The position numbers were made by a program, and so were the translations under genes. A model generated the notes under the pieces. That model saw only the letters and a list, made by a program, of their open reading frames with translations, made no database searches and was not told the DNA's origin. This document shows positions 36,729 through 46,439 of a stretch of DNA of 64,000 bases, piece after piece. This DNA comes from a bacterium. GTDB lineage: Bacteria; Oederibacteriota; Muellerivitia; Muellerivitales; Muellerivitaceae. The stretch covers positions 248,001-312,000 of the forward strand of contig DASZRK010000017.1 of assembly GCA_035549195.1 (NCBI GenBank), given 5' to 3'. Each line of letters opens with the position of its first letter. Position 1 is the first letter of the stretch.

Positions 36729-37847
36729 ATGAAAGTTGTCCTGAATCGGGCGGATCTTTTGAAAGGCATTTCGACCGTTCAAAGCGCGGTCGCGGCCAAG
36801 AACACCATGCCCATCCTGGCGAACGTTCTTTTGGAAGCGAAGGATAAGAAACTGGAATTCGTAGCGACGGACCTGGATATGGGGATCCGTTGTAGTGTCC
36901 AAGCTGAGGTGGTCGAAAAAGGAAGTATTACGATCAATGCGAAAAAGCTATCGGATATCGTGAGGGAATTGCCGGAAGCTTCGGTCGACCTGGAGATCGA
37001 TGACAACCACAAGATGATACTGGTCTGCCAAAAATCCAATTTCAAGATTCATGGATTGCCCAAGGATGATTTTCCGATCCTTCCGGATGTTAAAAAGGAC
37101 AGGATCTTCAAGTTGAAAGGGGCCCTGCTCCAGGAAATGATCCGAAAGACCATCTTTGCCGTTTCGACCGACGAGACCCGTTATGTCCTCAATGGGGTTT
37201 TCTTCCAGGTGGAAGGGGGAAAGATACGGATGGTGGCCACCGATGGCCATCGTTTGGCCTTCATCCAGAAGAAACTCGAAGGTAAGACCGATGAAAAATG
37301 CAATGTCATCATCCCGACCAAGACCCTGAACGAATTAACGAAGGTCATTTCGGACCTCGGCAAGGATAAAGAGGACGACTTGATGGTCGAGATCGTGGCC
37401 ACCGACAACCAGGTCAAATTCATCGTGGAAGGGGTCGAGATCGTTTCCCGCCTGATCGAAGGCCAATTCCCCAATTATGAGCAGGTCATCCCCAAGGAAA
37501 CGGACAAGAAGATCGAGGCTTCCACGGGTGAGCTCTCCGCCGCGACGCGCCGTGTGAAGGTCCTGACCTCCGAAAAGTCCAATTCGGTCCGCTACCACTT
37601 GAAGGGGTCCAAGTTGACCATTTCCTCCAAGACGCCGGATATGGGCGAGGCCAAGGAAGAAATGGACGTGAACTTCAAGGGGGACGAGATCAGCATCGCC
37701 TATAACGCCCAATATGTCCTGGATGTCCTGAAAAACGTGGGGACCGACACCATTCAACTCGAGCTGACACAGCCCTTGAGCCCGGGGATCATCCGGCCCA
37801 AGGGGGATACGGATTATCTTTGTGTCATCATGCCCATGAGGGTCTGA
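36729..37847 (+). CDS. dnaN: DNA polymerase III beta subunit (sliding clamp)
   Basis: A 372-residue beta clamp of normal length with three clamp domains; landmarks are ATDLDMGIRC, VSTDETRYVLNGVFF, VATDGHRLAF and the C-terminal IRPKGDTDYLCVIMPMRV. It encircles DNA and tethers polymerases and repair factors through short QLxLF-type motifs, one of which is seen at the C-terminus of the nuclease at 62 kb. It has its own promoter and terminator, so it can be expressed separately from dnaA. Confidence 0.98.
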   Translation: MKVVLNRADLLKGISTVQSAVAAKNTMPILANVLLEAKDKKLEFVATDLDMGIRCSVQAEVVEKGSITINAKKLSDIVRELPEASVDLEIDDNHKMILVCQKSNFKIHGLPKDDFPILPDVKKDRIFKLKGALLQEMIRKTIFAVSTDETRYVLNGVFFQVEGGKIRMVATDGHRLAFIQKKLEGKTDEKCNVIIPTKTLNELTKVISDLGKDKEDDLMVEIVATDNQVKFIVEGVEIVSRLIEGQFPNYEQVIPKETDKKIEASTGELSAATRRVKVLTSEKSNSVRYHLKGSKLTISSKTPDMGEAKEEMDVNFKGDEISIAYNAQYVLDVLKNVGTDTIQLELTQPLSPGIIRPKGDTDYLCVIMPMRV

Positions 37848-37872
37848 ACGCAAAAACTTGAACGGAAAAAAG

Positions 37873-37902
37873 AAAAGCCCTGGTATCCCCGGGGCTTTTT
37901 TA
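37873..37902 (+). terminator. Terminator of dnaN
   Basis: An 11-base stem AAAAGCCCTGG / CCGGGGCTTTT (one T-G wobble) with a five-base loop is followed by T residues. It separates dnaN from the convergent zinc-finger gene. Confidence 0.85.
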
Positions 37903-37924
37903 TTTCAGGGCATTCGACCGAAGG

Positions 37925-38113
37925 TCAGCTTTCATATCCGGTCGGGACCCGATCGTGATCCAAGCTTTTTGCGGTGATCAGGGCCAAGTGGAAAATGCAG
38001 TCCGGGCAATAGTAGAGATGACGTTCGATCATCCCTTTTTCCGGATGCTTGATCTTTTTCTCCCGGAAATCCGCTAATTTGGCGCGGACCTCTTTGCATC
38101 TCATCTCTTCCAT
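37925..38113 (-). CDS. Solo zf-HC2 (anti-sigma-type zinc finger) protein
   Basis: A 62-residue protein with the zf-HC2 pattern of anti-sigma factor N-termini: CKEVRAKLADFREKKI, then ERHLYYCPDCIFHLAL (His-x3-Cys-x2-Cys). It has no membrane segment or sensor domain, unlike normal anti-sigma factors. The ATG at 38113 is chosen because GAGGTGG lies just upstream. No sigma gene is adjacent. It may bind a sigma factor or simply bind zinc; function is unknown. The 250-base gap 38114-38366 shows no gene. Confidence 0.65.
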   Translation of the reverse strand: MEEMRCKEVRAKLADFREKKIKHPEKGMIERHLYYCPDCIFHLALITAKSLDHDRVPTGYES

Positions 38114-38366
38114 GACCCACCTCGTGAACGGAACCAACGAACAAAAGCCGTTCTATCCTCGGAAAGAACGGTCGACCCACCCCATAAAAGGGCATTACCT
38201 GTGCCATTTGCTCGAAGAACGTGCAACCCGGATATTCCGGGCGGACTTCCGCCTAAAAACCTTCCGAAAATCACTTCCATGGGCTTTTTTCGGCCTGTTG
38301 GGTCGCAAAGAGGGGAAAGGGGAAATTCAAAACTGCCAAAAGCGTAAAAGTTCAGACAGAAGGGGA

Positions 38367-40745
38367 TCAGTGGATCACGAGCAACTTGAGGGTCTTGGTG
38401 CCTTCCAAAACGCCTTGGGCATTGCGTCCCTCCACATGGACCAGATAAAGACCGCTGGCCACCGCGGAACAATCCCAGGCCGTGTCCTGGGTCCCCGCTA
38501 GACCCTGTCTTTGGGCCACGAGTTCTCCCGCTAGGTCGTAAACACGTAGGGTCAGCGTCCAATCGGGATGGCTGGATGAAAAGACCGCATGGTTGTCCCC
38601 GCCGACACTTGGAAGGCGGTTGGGTTGCGCCCAGACCCAATCCCCGGTCCGGTCCCCATGAGGGGCGACCAGGATGCCCTGGGTGATGTCGCTGGAACCC
38701 CCCGTTCCGTCGGACCAATGGGCTTGGACCTCGTAATGTCCCGCGGATACCCCGACCCCGGCGTCATTGGTCCCATCCCAGATGAGGGTGACGGGAGAAG
38801 TGGAACTGGACACGATCAGGGTGACGGCGCTATTCGAACCATCCGTTCCATGGGGATCCACTACCGAAGCGCTCAGGGTGAAGCCGGTCATTTGGGCTCC
38901 CGTGGCGTCATCGGTGTAAGCCAGGAGATGCCGCACCGATTCGCCGGCCTCGTTGAATACCTGCACCAAGACCCGGGCCAGGGAGCGGCTGATCCGGGCT
39001 TCCCGGGTGACGGTCGTGACCGATCCCATGGGATCCACGTTCTCCAGTTTGATGTGATAGACCCCATTGGTCAGGGGATCGCCCTGGGCGTTCAGGCCCT
39101 TCCAAGAGGCCAAGTAGGTGCCTTGGCTGTAAAGGTCGATCCAGCTGCCGTCCCCCGCCAGACGGCGGATGGGTCCGCCCAAAAGGTCCAAACGGTCGAT
39201 GGGTTCAGGGGCCCGGAAAGAGGTTAGGTCCTCGATCCATTCCCCGGCTTCGTTATAGACGCCGATCTTCACGAGATAAGCACCGGGGGTCGCGGTGGCG
39301 GTCCCTGTCGGGGTGGAAGTCCCGGTCCGGGTGGCGGTCGGGGTCGGTGTACCGGTCGGGGTGGAGGTTCCCGTGGATGTGGGTGTCCCTGTCGAAGTAA
39401 AGGTCGGGGTCCTGGTCGGGGAATCGGTGGGACTTGCGGTCGGGGTCGTTGTTGTCGTCCAAGTGGGACTGGGTGTTGAGGTGTTGGTTGCCGACGGGGT
39501 CGGAGTGGATGTGGGCGTGGGGCTATCGGTGGGGGTCGGGCTCGGGGTCTTCGTTGCCGTGTGGGTCGGCGTGGGTGTGATGGGACACAATCCGGTGAAG
39601 ACCTGGGCGACCCCTCCCGTATAGTCCACGCCGTAAAGTTCGCCATGGTAAAAGGTCAAAGCCTCCGGATGCCCGACGCTGGAGGTCAGGGCGGGACCGT
39701 TCGCCGTATAACCCGGGCTCCCGTTGCCCACGACAGTGGTGATGATGCCCGTCGTCATGTCCACCATCCGGATCCGGTTATTGAGGTCATCGGTCAGGAA
39801 AAGGTTCCCGTCGCAGCCGGTGGCGATGCCATCGGGCCCGCTGTTGTCGGCCAGGGTGGCGGGTCCGCCGTCGCCGGAAAAACCGGAATGGCCCGTGCCG
39901 GCCACCGTTCGGAGGGCGTGGGTGCCCACCATCATTTCCCGCACGGCGTAATTCCCCGGATCGGCGATGAAAAGGTTCCCTGCCGGGTCGAAGGATAGGC
40001 GCTGGGGAAGTTCGAACGTGGCCAGTATGGCCGGGCCCCCATCGCCGGTGAACCCCGAAGCCCCGGTCCCGGCCACGGTCGTGATCGTGTTCGTGCCTTT
40101 GACGATCTCCCGAACGACGTTATTGGACGAATCGGCGATGAAAAGGTCCCCGGCGGTGTCGAAGGCCAGACCGTAGGGTCCGTAAAGTTCGGCCGAAAGG
40201 GCGGGACCCCCGTCCCCTGAATAACCCGCGATCCCGTTGGTCACGCCGCCGGAGATGGAAACGGTCCCCGCGACGGTGGAGATATCCCCGGTGAGGGAAT
40301 CGATCATCCGGACCACGTTGTTGTAGTAGTCCCCGATATAAAGGTTGTCGTTCGAATCCACCGCCAGCCCGGCCGGGTAGTTGAGCATGGCCTGGTCGGC
40401 GGGACCCCCGTCCCCGGAAAAACCGCAGGCACCCCAGAGCGTACCGCCGATGAGGGTGGTCGACCCGGCATAGGTGGTAATGGTGCCGGTCCCGGCCGCC
40501 ACCTTCCGGATCACGCAATTGTTCGCGTCCGCGATGTAGAGGTTTCCCTTGGAGTCGAAGACCAGGTCGTCCGGGGTGCTGAACTGGGCCAAGGTCGCCG
40601 GCCCGCCGTCCCCGGAGTACCAGTTGAGCAGGGTGGAAGGGCCCGATCCCGCGATGGTGGTGATGGTCTGGGCATGCAGGGGTAAAGTCCCCGCCAGGAC
40701 GAACGGCAACGATAGGATGCAGGCCCGAGGACCCAAGCGCCGCAT
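38367..40745 (-). CDS. Secreted NHL-repeat protein with a Thr/Pro linker and FlgD-like Ig domains
   Basis: A 792-residue exported protein: signal peptide (1-25, ending HAQ), an NHL-type beta-propeller (about 27-390) with repeated motifs such as [15 protein letters not shown] and GYSGDGGPA, a low-complexity Thr/Pro/Ser stretch (about 393-490), and C-terminal Ig-like/FlgD-type domains ending [11 protein letters not shown]. Such ends often serve as secretion or surface-anchoring modules, as in type IX-like systems, but no such system is seen here. The Thr/Pro linker produces a visible DNA repeat at 39290-39580. Its binding partner is unknown. Confidence 0.8.
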   Translation of the reverse strand: MRRLGPRACILSLPFVLAGTLPLHAQTITTIAGSGPSTLLNWYSGDGGPATLAQFSTPDDLVFDSKGNLYIADANNCVIRKVAAGTGTITTYAGSTTLIGGTLWGACGFSGDGGPADQAMLNYPAGLAVDSNDNLYIGDYYNNVVRMIDSLTGDISTVAGTVSISGGVTNGIAGYSGDGGPALSAELYGPYGLAFDTAGDLFIADSSNNVVREIVKGTNTITTVAGTGASGFTGDGGPAILATFELPQRLSFDPAGNLFIADPGNYAVREMMVGTHALRTVAGTGHSGFSGDGGPATLADNSGPDGIATGCDGNLFLTDDLNNRIRMVDMTTGIITTVVGNGSPGYTANGPALTSSVGHPEALTFYHGELYGVDYTGGVAQVFTGLCPITPTPTHTATKTPSPTPTDSPTPTSTPTPSATNTSTPSPTWTTTTTPTASPTDSPTRTPTFTSTGTPTSTGTSTPTGTPTPTATRTGTSTPTGTATATPGAYLVKIGVYNEAGEWIEDLTSFRAPEPIDRLDLLGGPIRRLAGDGSWIDLYSQGTYLASWKGLNAQGDPLTNGVYHIKLENVDPMGSVTTVTREARISRSLARVLVQVFNEAGESVRHLLAYTDDATGAQMTGFTLSASVVDPHGTDGSNSAVTLIVSSSTSPVTLIWDGTNDAGVGVSAGHYEVQAHWSDGTGGSSDITQGILVAPHGDRTGDWVWAQPNRLPSVGGDNHAVFSSSHPDWTLTLRVYDLAGELVAQRQGLAGTQDTAWDCSAVASGLYLVHVEGRNAQGVLEGTKTLKLLVIH

Positions 40746-40822
40746 GGGTGAAAGTCCTTCCTCTTTTCTGGGTTATAGACGGGAAATACGCCTTTTCTTA
40801 CGGAGGAAAGGAAGTTCCTTGA

Positions 40823-40852
40823 TTGGAAGAACCCCCGAAAAAACCTTAAAAT
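40823..40852 (+). promoter_or_regulatory. Promoter of the helicase-exonuclease gene, placed for a leaderless mRNA
   Basis: TTGGAA (40823-40828) and TAAAAT (40847-40852) are 18 bases apart, and the -10 ends six bases before the ATG at 40859. No Shine-Dalgarno precedes the ATG. Confidence 0.5.
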
Positions 40853-40858
40853 CCGCCC

Positions 40859-43858
40859 ATGACTTTCCGAGTTCTTCCCAAGAAAAACGATGTCTTTTCC
40901 GACCTTCTCCAGCGGTTAAGGTCCCGCGAGGATCTCAAGGACCGCATCCAGCATGTGGAGAGCCTGCCGGCCCTGCCCGCTCGATTCCAGAACTGGCCCC
41001 AAGGCCTCTCCAAGGACCTGGTCAAGGTCCTGGAGGCGTCCGGCTACGGGGCTCTTTGGACCCACCAGGCGAAAGCTTTCGAGCTGATCCAAAAAGGTTC
41101 CCATGTAGCGATCACCACGCCGACGGCTTCCGGCAAGACGCTCTGTTTCAATCTGCCCGTCCTTCAATCGTTCCTGGAAAGGCCCAAGACCCGGGCCCTT
41201 TACCTCTATCCGATGAAGGCCCTGGCCCAGGACCAGCTCAAGACCTTGCAAGAATGGATGGGACGGCTCCAAGCGGGCAAGCTCCCCGTTTTCTCCGCCG
41301 AGATCTACGACGGCGATACCCCCACCGGGGTGCGCGCCAAGATCCGCAAGAATCCACCCAATATCCTTTTGACCAACCCGGACATGTTGCACCTGGGTAT
41401 CCTGGCCTTCCATGACGGCTGGGCGGAGTTCTTCCGCAACCTCGAATACGTGGTGGTGGACGAGGCCCACAGCTACCGGGGCATCTTCGGGTCCCATGTA
41501 GCCCACGTGCTCCGGCGCCTACGGCGCATCGCCGCCCATTACGGCGCGAACCCGCGGTTCATCACCTGCTCGGCGACCCTGGGGAATCCGGACGAATTCC
41601 TGACCCGCCTGACCGGGTTGCCCTTCGAGATCGTGAGCGAGACCGGGGCCCCCACCAACCCCAAGACCTTCGTGCTCTGGAACCCTGACACGGCCTCGCC
41701 CTACACCGAGGCGGTGACGCTGCTGATCGAATGCCTCAAGGCGGGGATGAAGACCATCGTTTTCACCAAGGCCCGCAAGATCACGGAATTGATCAGTCTC
41801 TGGATCACCCAGGCCCGGCCCGAATGGGCGGCCCAGATCAAGAGCTACCGGGCCGGCTACCTGCCCGAGGAAAGGCGCGAGATCGAGGCCAAGCTTTTCA
41901 AGGACGAGCTCAAGGCGGTCATCTCCACCTCCGCCTTGGAGGTGGGGATCGACGTGGGCGGGTTGGATGCCTGCATCCTGGTGGGTTATCCGGGAACCAT
42001 GATCTCCACCTGGCAGAGGTCCGGGCGGGTGGGCCGCGGCGAGACCCCGTCCGTGGTCTTCCTCGTCGGCATGGCCGACGCCATGGACCAGTATTGGATG
42101 AAGCATCCGAAGAAATTCTTCACCATGAAGCCCGAGTCCCTCATGGTGGGCTTCGAGAACGAATCCATCGCCCGCTCGCATCTGCGCTGCGCGGCTTCCG
42201 AGATCCCCCTGACCCCCGAGGACCGCAGTTACTATGGAAAGGTCCTGATGGACCAGCTGCTGCCTGAAATGGTGAAAGAAGGGGAGGTGCTGGAGTCGGC
42301 CCAGGGGGGAAAGTGGCTGGTGACGGACAAGAACCCCCAGCGGGGTATCAGTATCCGGGACATGGGGGAAGGCTATCAGATCATCACCCAGGAGGCGGGG
42401 GAACTCATCGGTACCATCGATGGGCACCGGGCCTTCCGGGACTGCCATCCGGGCGCGGTCTACCTGCACCAGGGCGTGCAGTATGTGGTGAAGGATTTCC
42501 AGTGGGAACAACACAAGATCCTGGTCTCGGACGAACCAGTGGACTACTACACCCAGGTCAATTATGAGGAAGAGACGGAGATCCTGGAGGACATCCAGAA
42601 GCGGCCCTTGGGGCCCACGGCCTCCCAATCCACGATCCACTGGGGAAAGGTCCGCATCACCCAACGCTTCATCAATTATGAGGTGCACCGCATCGTTGAC
42701 CGGTCCCTGGTCTCCACCTATCCCCTGACCCTGCCGCCCCTCACCTTCGAGACCCGGGCCCTCTGGATGGTCCTACCCGATTGGATCCAACGGAACCTGG
42801 CCGACCGGGAGAAGAAGGTGCATTTCATGGGCGGCCTCCACGCGGCCGAACACGGCACCATCGCCATGATGCCCCTCCACGTGGTCTGCGACCGATGGGA
42901 CCTGGGCGGTATTTCCACGCCCGCCCATCCACAGGTGCCCCAGCCCGTCATCTTCATCTATGACGGCTATCCGGGGGGCGTGGGGCTCACCGAGAGGGCT
43001 TATGAGACCATGGAGGAACTGCTCACGACCACCTTCGAGATGGTCCGGGACTGCGAATGCGAGGAAGGCTGCCCTTCCTGCGTGCAGAGCCCCAAATGCG
43101 GGAGCGGGAACCACCCGCTCGACAAGCGGGGGGCCCTCTTGATTCTGGGGCACCTCCTGGGCCGCTCCGACTTCAAACCCCGGGCCCTGGGGTCCGGGGA
43201 GCCATCCTCGTTCGCGCCCGTCCCGGAAAGGCCGCAGGCCCCGCGGGAGCGATCGGCCCCTCCCCCGCCCAAGGCCGCACCGGGACCCCGCATCGACCAG
43301 GGCCCTCCCCCCGCCAGGACGGGTCCCGTGGTCTTCGACATCGAGACCCAGTTCCTTTCCAGCGAGATCAGCGGGGGTTGGAACAACCTGCCGGGCATGC
43401 GGGTCTCCTGCGCGGTGCTTTACGACGTGGATCAGGGGAAGTTCTATACCTACCTGGAGGACACGGTGCAGGACCTGATTCTGCACCTGAAGGCCGCCGA
43501 CCGGGTCATCGGGTTCAATTCGATCCACTTCGATTACGGCGTGCTCCAGGGCTACACCCATTCCAACCTGAAGGACCTTCCTTCGCTCGACCTGATGCAG
43601 GACCTCCACAAGAAGCTCAAGCACCGTCTTTCCCTGGCCCACCTGGCCGAGCACACGTTGGGCGGAGCGGAAAAGAGCGCCGACGGCCTCCTGGCGGTCA
43701 AATGGTGGAGGGAGGGGAAATACGACATGGTCATCGACTATTGCCGGCAGGACGTTCAGCTCACCCATGACCTTTGGAAATTCGGCAAGGAAAAGGGCTA
43801 CGTCCTCTTCAAACACAAGCAATCGGGTGAGATCGTGAAATGCCCGGTTTCCTGGTAG
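40859..43858 (+). CDS. MrfA-like DEAD/DEAH helicase fused to a DEDDy-type 3'-5' exonuclease
   Basis: A 999-residue fusion. Residues about 60-420 are a superfamily 2 helicase: Walker A TPTASGKT (about 87-94), DEAH (about 201-204), SATLGNP, and motif VI QRSGRVGRG (about 386-394). A DUF1998-type region follows, with a four-Cys cluster CECEEGCPSCVQSPKC (about 732-747), as in Bacillus MrfA (YprA). After a Pro-rich linker (780-822) comes a nuclease with VVFDIET, VIGFNSIHFDYGVL and YCRQD, the DEDDy active-site set. In Bacillus, MrfA and the nuclease MrfB are separate proteins that repair mitomycin damage; here both activities appear in one chain. Confidence 0.88.
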   Translation: MTFRVLPKKNDVFSDLLQRLRSREDLKDRIQHVESLPALPARFQNWPQGLSKDLVKVLEASGYGALWTHQAKAFELIQKGSHVAITTPTASGKTLCFNLPVLQSFLERPKTRALYLYPMKALAQDQLKTLQEWMGRLQAGKLPVFSAEIYDGDTPTGVRAKIRKNPPNILLTNPDMLHLGILAFHDGWAEFFRNLEYVVVDEAHSYRGIFGSHVAHVLRRLRRIAAHYGANPRFITCSATLGNPDEFLTRLTGLPFEIVSETGAPTNPKTFVLWNPDTASPYTEAVTLLIECLKAGMKTIVFTKARKITELISLWITQARPEWAAQIKSYRAGYLPEERREIEAKLFKDELKAVISTSALEVGIDVGGLDACILVGYPGTMISTWQRSGRVGRGETPSVVFLVGMADAMDQYWMKHPKKFFTMKPESLMVGFENESIARSHLRCAASEIPLTPEDRSYYGKVLMDQLLPEMVKEGEVLESAQGGKWLVTDKNPQRGISIRDMGEGYQIITQEAGELIGTIDGHRAFRDCHPGAVYLHQGVQYVVKDFQWEQHKILVSDEPVDYYTQVNYEEETEILEDIQKRPLGPTASQSTIHWGKVRITQRFINYEVHRIVDRSLVSTYPLTLPPLTFETRALWMVLPDWIQRNLADREKKVHFMGGLHAAEHGTIAMMPLHVVCDRWDLGGISTPAHPQVPQPVIFIYDGYPGGVGLTERAYETMEELLTTTFEMVRDCECEEGCPSCVQSPKCGSGNHPLDKRGALLILGHLLGRSDFKPRALGSGEPSSFAPVPERPQAPRERSAPPPPKAAPGPRIDQGPPPARTGPVVFDIETQFLSSEISGGWNNLPGMRVSCAVLYDVDQGKFYTYLEDTVQDLILHLKAADRVIGFNSIHFDYGVLQGYTHSNLKDLPSLDLMQDLHKKLKHRLSLAHLAEHTLGGAEKSADGLLAVKWWREGKYDMVIDYCRQDVQLTHDLWKFGKEKGYVLFKHKQSGEIVKCPVSW

Positions 43859-43916
43859 GGCTTCAAGCCCATGGCGCATCTGTGATACCCTAAGTTCCTC
43901 TTTTCAAGGAAACCCC

Positions 43917-44690
43917 ATGACCAACCCGATCATCCTCCAAGCCGTGAAGGACCTTTCGTCCCCCCTGGCCGAGCGCCGTGAGCAAGCCCTGCGGGCCCTG
44001 ACCGCGAACCCCGCCGAGGCGTCGCCGGAGCTTTTGGCCATCCTGGAAAAGGTGTTGGCCGTGCCCGTGAGCGCGCCGGTGGCCTTGAGCGACTGGTCCT
44101 GGTTCCTGGCGGCCTATCTCTTGGCCCAGTTCCGCGACAAAAGGGCCCTACCCATCCTCCTGAAGCAGTTCTCCTTGCCGGCCGAGCACTTGGACCGCCT
44201 CTTCGGGGACATCCTGGCGGAGGACCTGCCCAGGCTCCTCGCCACCCTGACCCATGACGATCCAACCCCCTTGAAGGACCTGATCGGGGACGGGACCATG
44301 CACGACGCGGTGCGCGCATCGGCCCTTTGGGGTTACACCCTCCAGGCTTCCGTCGGCACGGTGCCGATGGAGGAGGCCCAGGCCTTTTTCCGGGAGCTTT
44401 TTGGGAGCCTTCCCCGCCGCCGGTCCTATGTCTGGACCTCGCTCATCGCCGGTTGCGCGGCCCTGCACGTCAAAGATCTTCGCCGGGATGTGCTGCGCGC
44501 CTACGAGGAAGGGCTGCTGGACGCGAACGCCTATTCGATGAAGGAAGTCCTCAAGGAATGGGCCCTGACGCCCGAGGAGAGCCGCAAGCGGTTGGCCGAG
44601 GAAAGTGGCGGGCTCATCAAGGACGTTTTCGAGGAGATCGAATTCTGGCCTTGGGAAGAGGAAGCGGGCCAACAGGCCCGCGAGGAATAG
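43917..44690 (+). CDS. DUF1186 family protein
   Basis: A 257-residue helical-repeat (HEAT-like) protein of the DUF1186 type, with the family run LLAQFRDKRALPILLKQFSLPAEHLDRLFGDILAEDLPRLLATL and a repeat-like C-terminal half. The SEC-C metal-binding tail found in some relatives is absent. Function is unknown. It follows the helicase-nuclease gene by 58 bases, with its own AAGGAAA before the ATG, and is followed three bases later by the thioesterase gene. Confidence 0.75.
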   Translation: MTNPIILQAVKDLSSPLAERREQALRALTANPAEASPELLAILEKVLAVPVSAPVALSDWSWFLAAYLLAQFRDKRALPILLKQFSLPAEHLDRLFGDILAEDLPRLLATLTHDDPTPLKDLIGDGTMHDAVRASALWGYTLQASVGTVPMEEAQAFFRELFGSLPRRRSYVWTSLIAGCAALHVKDLRRDVLRAYEEGLLDANAYSMKEVLKEWALTPEESRKRLAEESGGLIKDVFEEIEFWPWEEEAGQQAREE

Positions 44691-44693
44691 GCC

Positions 44694-45104
44694 ATGGCGA
44701 AAAAAGCACGCACCAGGGTCTCGGTCGACCTTCCCATCATGTCCTTCGAGACCGATTACCAGGGCATCGTCAACAACACGGAGTTCGTCCGTTTCATCGA
44801 GAGGGTGCGCTATGCCCTCTCCAAGAAACTGGGCCTTACCTTCAAGCAGGTCCGTTCAGCCAAGCTCTGGACGGTCATGGCCCGGGTGGAGATCAACTAC
44901 GTCTCCCCGGGGCGTTTCGAGGATGTGATGGTCGGGACCGGTTGGGTGGAAAGGGTCGGGCGGAGCTCCCTGACCTTGGGCTATGAGTTCCGGCTCAAAG
45001 GCACCCGGCGGCTCATTGCCGATGCCAAGCAGGTGATGGTCTTCGTGGACACGGTGCACCTCAAACCGACCCCGATCCCGCCAAAGCTCCGCCGCAAGCT
45101 CTGA
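44694..45104 (+). CDS. Hotdog-fold acyl-CoA thioesterase (4HBT/YbgC type)
   Basis: A 136-residue thioesterase of the 4-hydroxybenzoyl-CoA/YbgC group. The active-site segment ETDYQGIVNNTEFVRFIE keeps the catalytic Asp in the T-D-x-x-G frame, though the usual VVYH is IVNN. It would hydrolyse an acyl-CoA or acyl-carrier thioester; the substrate is not predictable. It is co-transcribed with DUF1186. After its stop, a stem GGAAAGCC/GGCTTTCC without a T-run is seen near 45113-45140. Confidence 0.82.
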   Translation: MAKKARTRVSVDLPIMSFETDYQGIVNNTEFVRFIERVRYALSKKLGLTFKQVRSAKLWTVMARVEINYVSPGRFEDVMVGTGWVERVGRSSLTLGYEFRLKGTRRLIADAKQVMVFVDTVHLKPTPIPPKLRRKL

Positions 45105-45236
45105 CCTTCCCTGGAAAGCCGCCGTTAATTGGGCTTTCCGGCCCTTGTAAAGGCCCATGCTTCAAGGGTATTTTAAACCTCGTCCCCGGACATTCTTCCT
45201 TCGCCTTCCGGTCCATCCCATCCAAAGGCTCCCATC

Positions 45237-46439
45237 ATGGCAACCATCAACGCCAAAGGCCTCCAAGAGCAACTCCTGGCCCTCAATAGGATCGGCATCG
45301 CCCTCTCCAAAGAGCAGGACCTCAACCAGCTCCTGACCCTCATCCTTTCCGAGAGCCGCCAATTCACGAACGCCGAAGCGGGAAGCCTTTACGTGCGCGA
45401 GGGGAACCAGCTGCGCTTCGCCGTGTCCCAGAACGAAGTTCTGGAGGCCCGCAAAAAGGCGGAGATGAAGGCCTTGAAGAAGCCCTTGGAAGTGGTCCCG
45501 GCCACCTTCACCGGTTTCTATGTCTCCCTGGACAAGAGCTCCATCTCGGGCTACGTGGGCACCACCGGCAAGGTGCTGAACATCCCCGACTCCTACAAGA
45601 TCCCCTCTTCCAAGGAATACAAGTTCAACCGTTCCTTCGACGAGAAGAACAACTACCGCACCAAGAGCCAGTTGGTGGTGCCCATGAAGGACACCCAGGG
45701 AAACGTGGTAGGGGTCATCCAGCTCCTCAACGCCCGCAAGAAGAAGAACATCGTTCCCTTCGATAAGCACTACGAGAACCTGGTGCTATCCCTCGCCAGC
45801 CAGGCCGCCATCGCCATCAAGAACACCCTCCTGACCCAGGAACTGAAGGAAGCCTACCTGGACACCATCTTTCGCCTGTCCGTGGCCGCCGAATACAAGG
45901 ACGACGACACCGCGGCCCACATCAACCGCATGAGCCGCTACTCGGCCATCCTGGCCGAGGGATTGGGGCTTTCCGTGGCCGAGGTGGAGAACATCCGCTA
46001 CGCCTCGCCCATGCACGACATCGGGAAGCTGGGCGTGCCTGACTCGATCCTCATGAAACCCGGCAAGCTCACGCCGGAGGAGTTCAAGGAGATGCAGAAC
46101 CACACCATCTTCGGCGCCAAGATCCTCGAGAACGCCAAGGCCGAGCTTTTGAAGATCTCCGAGGAGATCGCTCTCACCCACCACGAGAAGTGGGATGGAT
46201 CGGGTTATCCCCGGGGCCTACGGGGCGAGGGCATCCCCTTGAGCGGCCGTATCGTGGCCCTGGCCGACGTGTTCGACGCCCTCACTTCCAAAAGATGCTA
46301 CAAACCGGCTTTCCCGCTGGAAGAGGCCATGAAGATCATCAAGGAAGGGAACGGCCGCCATTTCGACCCGAACGTGGTGACGGCCTTCACCAATAGCATC
46401 GAGAAGATCCTGGCGGTCAAGGCCCAGTTCGGCAATTGA
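45237..46439 (+). CDS. GAF and HD-GYP domain protein, probable cyclic di-GMP phosphodiesterase
   Basis: A 400-residue cytosolic protein. The N-terminal GAF domain (about 15-195) binds an unknown ligand; the C-terminal HD-GYP domain (about 210-385) carries HINRMSRYSAILAE, HDIGKLGVPDSIL, HHEKWDGSGYPRGLRGEGIP and LADVFDALTS, so both the HD and the GYP residues are intact. Such enzymes degrade cyclic di-GMP to GMP or pGpG. It complements the GGDEF cyclase at 17.5 kb. It stands alone, with the start of the next gene one base after its stop. Confidence 0.92.
   Translation: MATINAKGLQEQLLALNRIGIALSKEQDLNQLLTLILSESRQFTNAEAGSLYVREGNQLRFAVSQNEVLEARKKAEMKALKKPLEVVPATFTGFYVSLDKSSISGYVGTTGKVLNIPDSYKIPSSKEYKFNRSFDEKNNYRTKSQLVVPMKDTQGNVVGVIQLLNARKKKNIVPFDKHYENLVLSLASQAAIAIKNTLLTQELKEAYLDTIFRLSVAAEYKDDDTAAHINRMSRYSAILAEGLGLSVAEVENIRYASPMHDIGKLGVPDSILMKPGKLTPEEFKEMQNHTIFGAKILENAKAELLKISEEIALTHHEKWDGSGYPRGLRGEGIPLSGRIVALADVFDALTSKRCYKPAFPLEEAMKIIKEGNGRHFDPNVVTAFTNSIEKILAVKAQFGN

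Noticed and set aside
39290-39580. Short direct repeats that could suggest a CRISPR array or tandem repeat
   Set aside because: The repetition is the codon pattern of the Thr/Pro/Ser linker of the NHL protein; there are no constant repeats with unique spacers and no cas genes.
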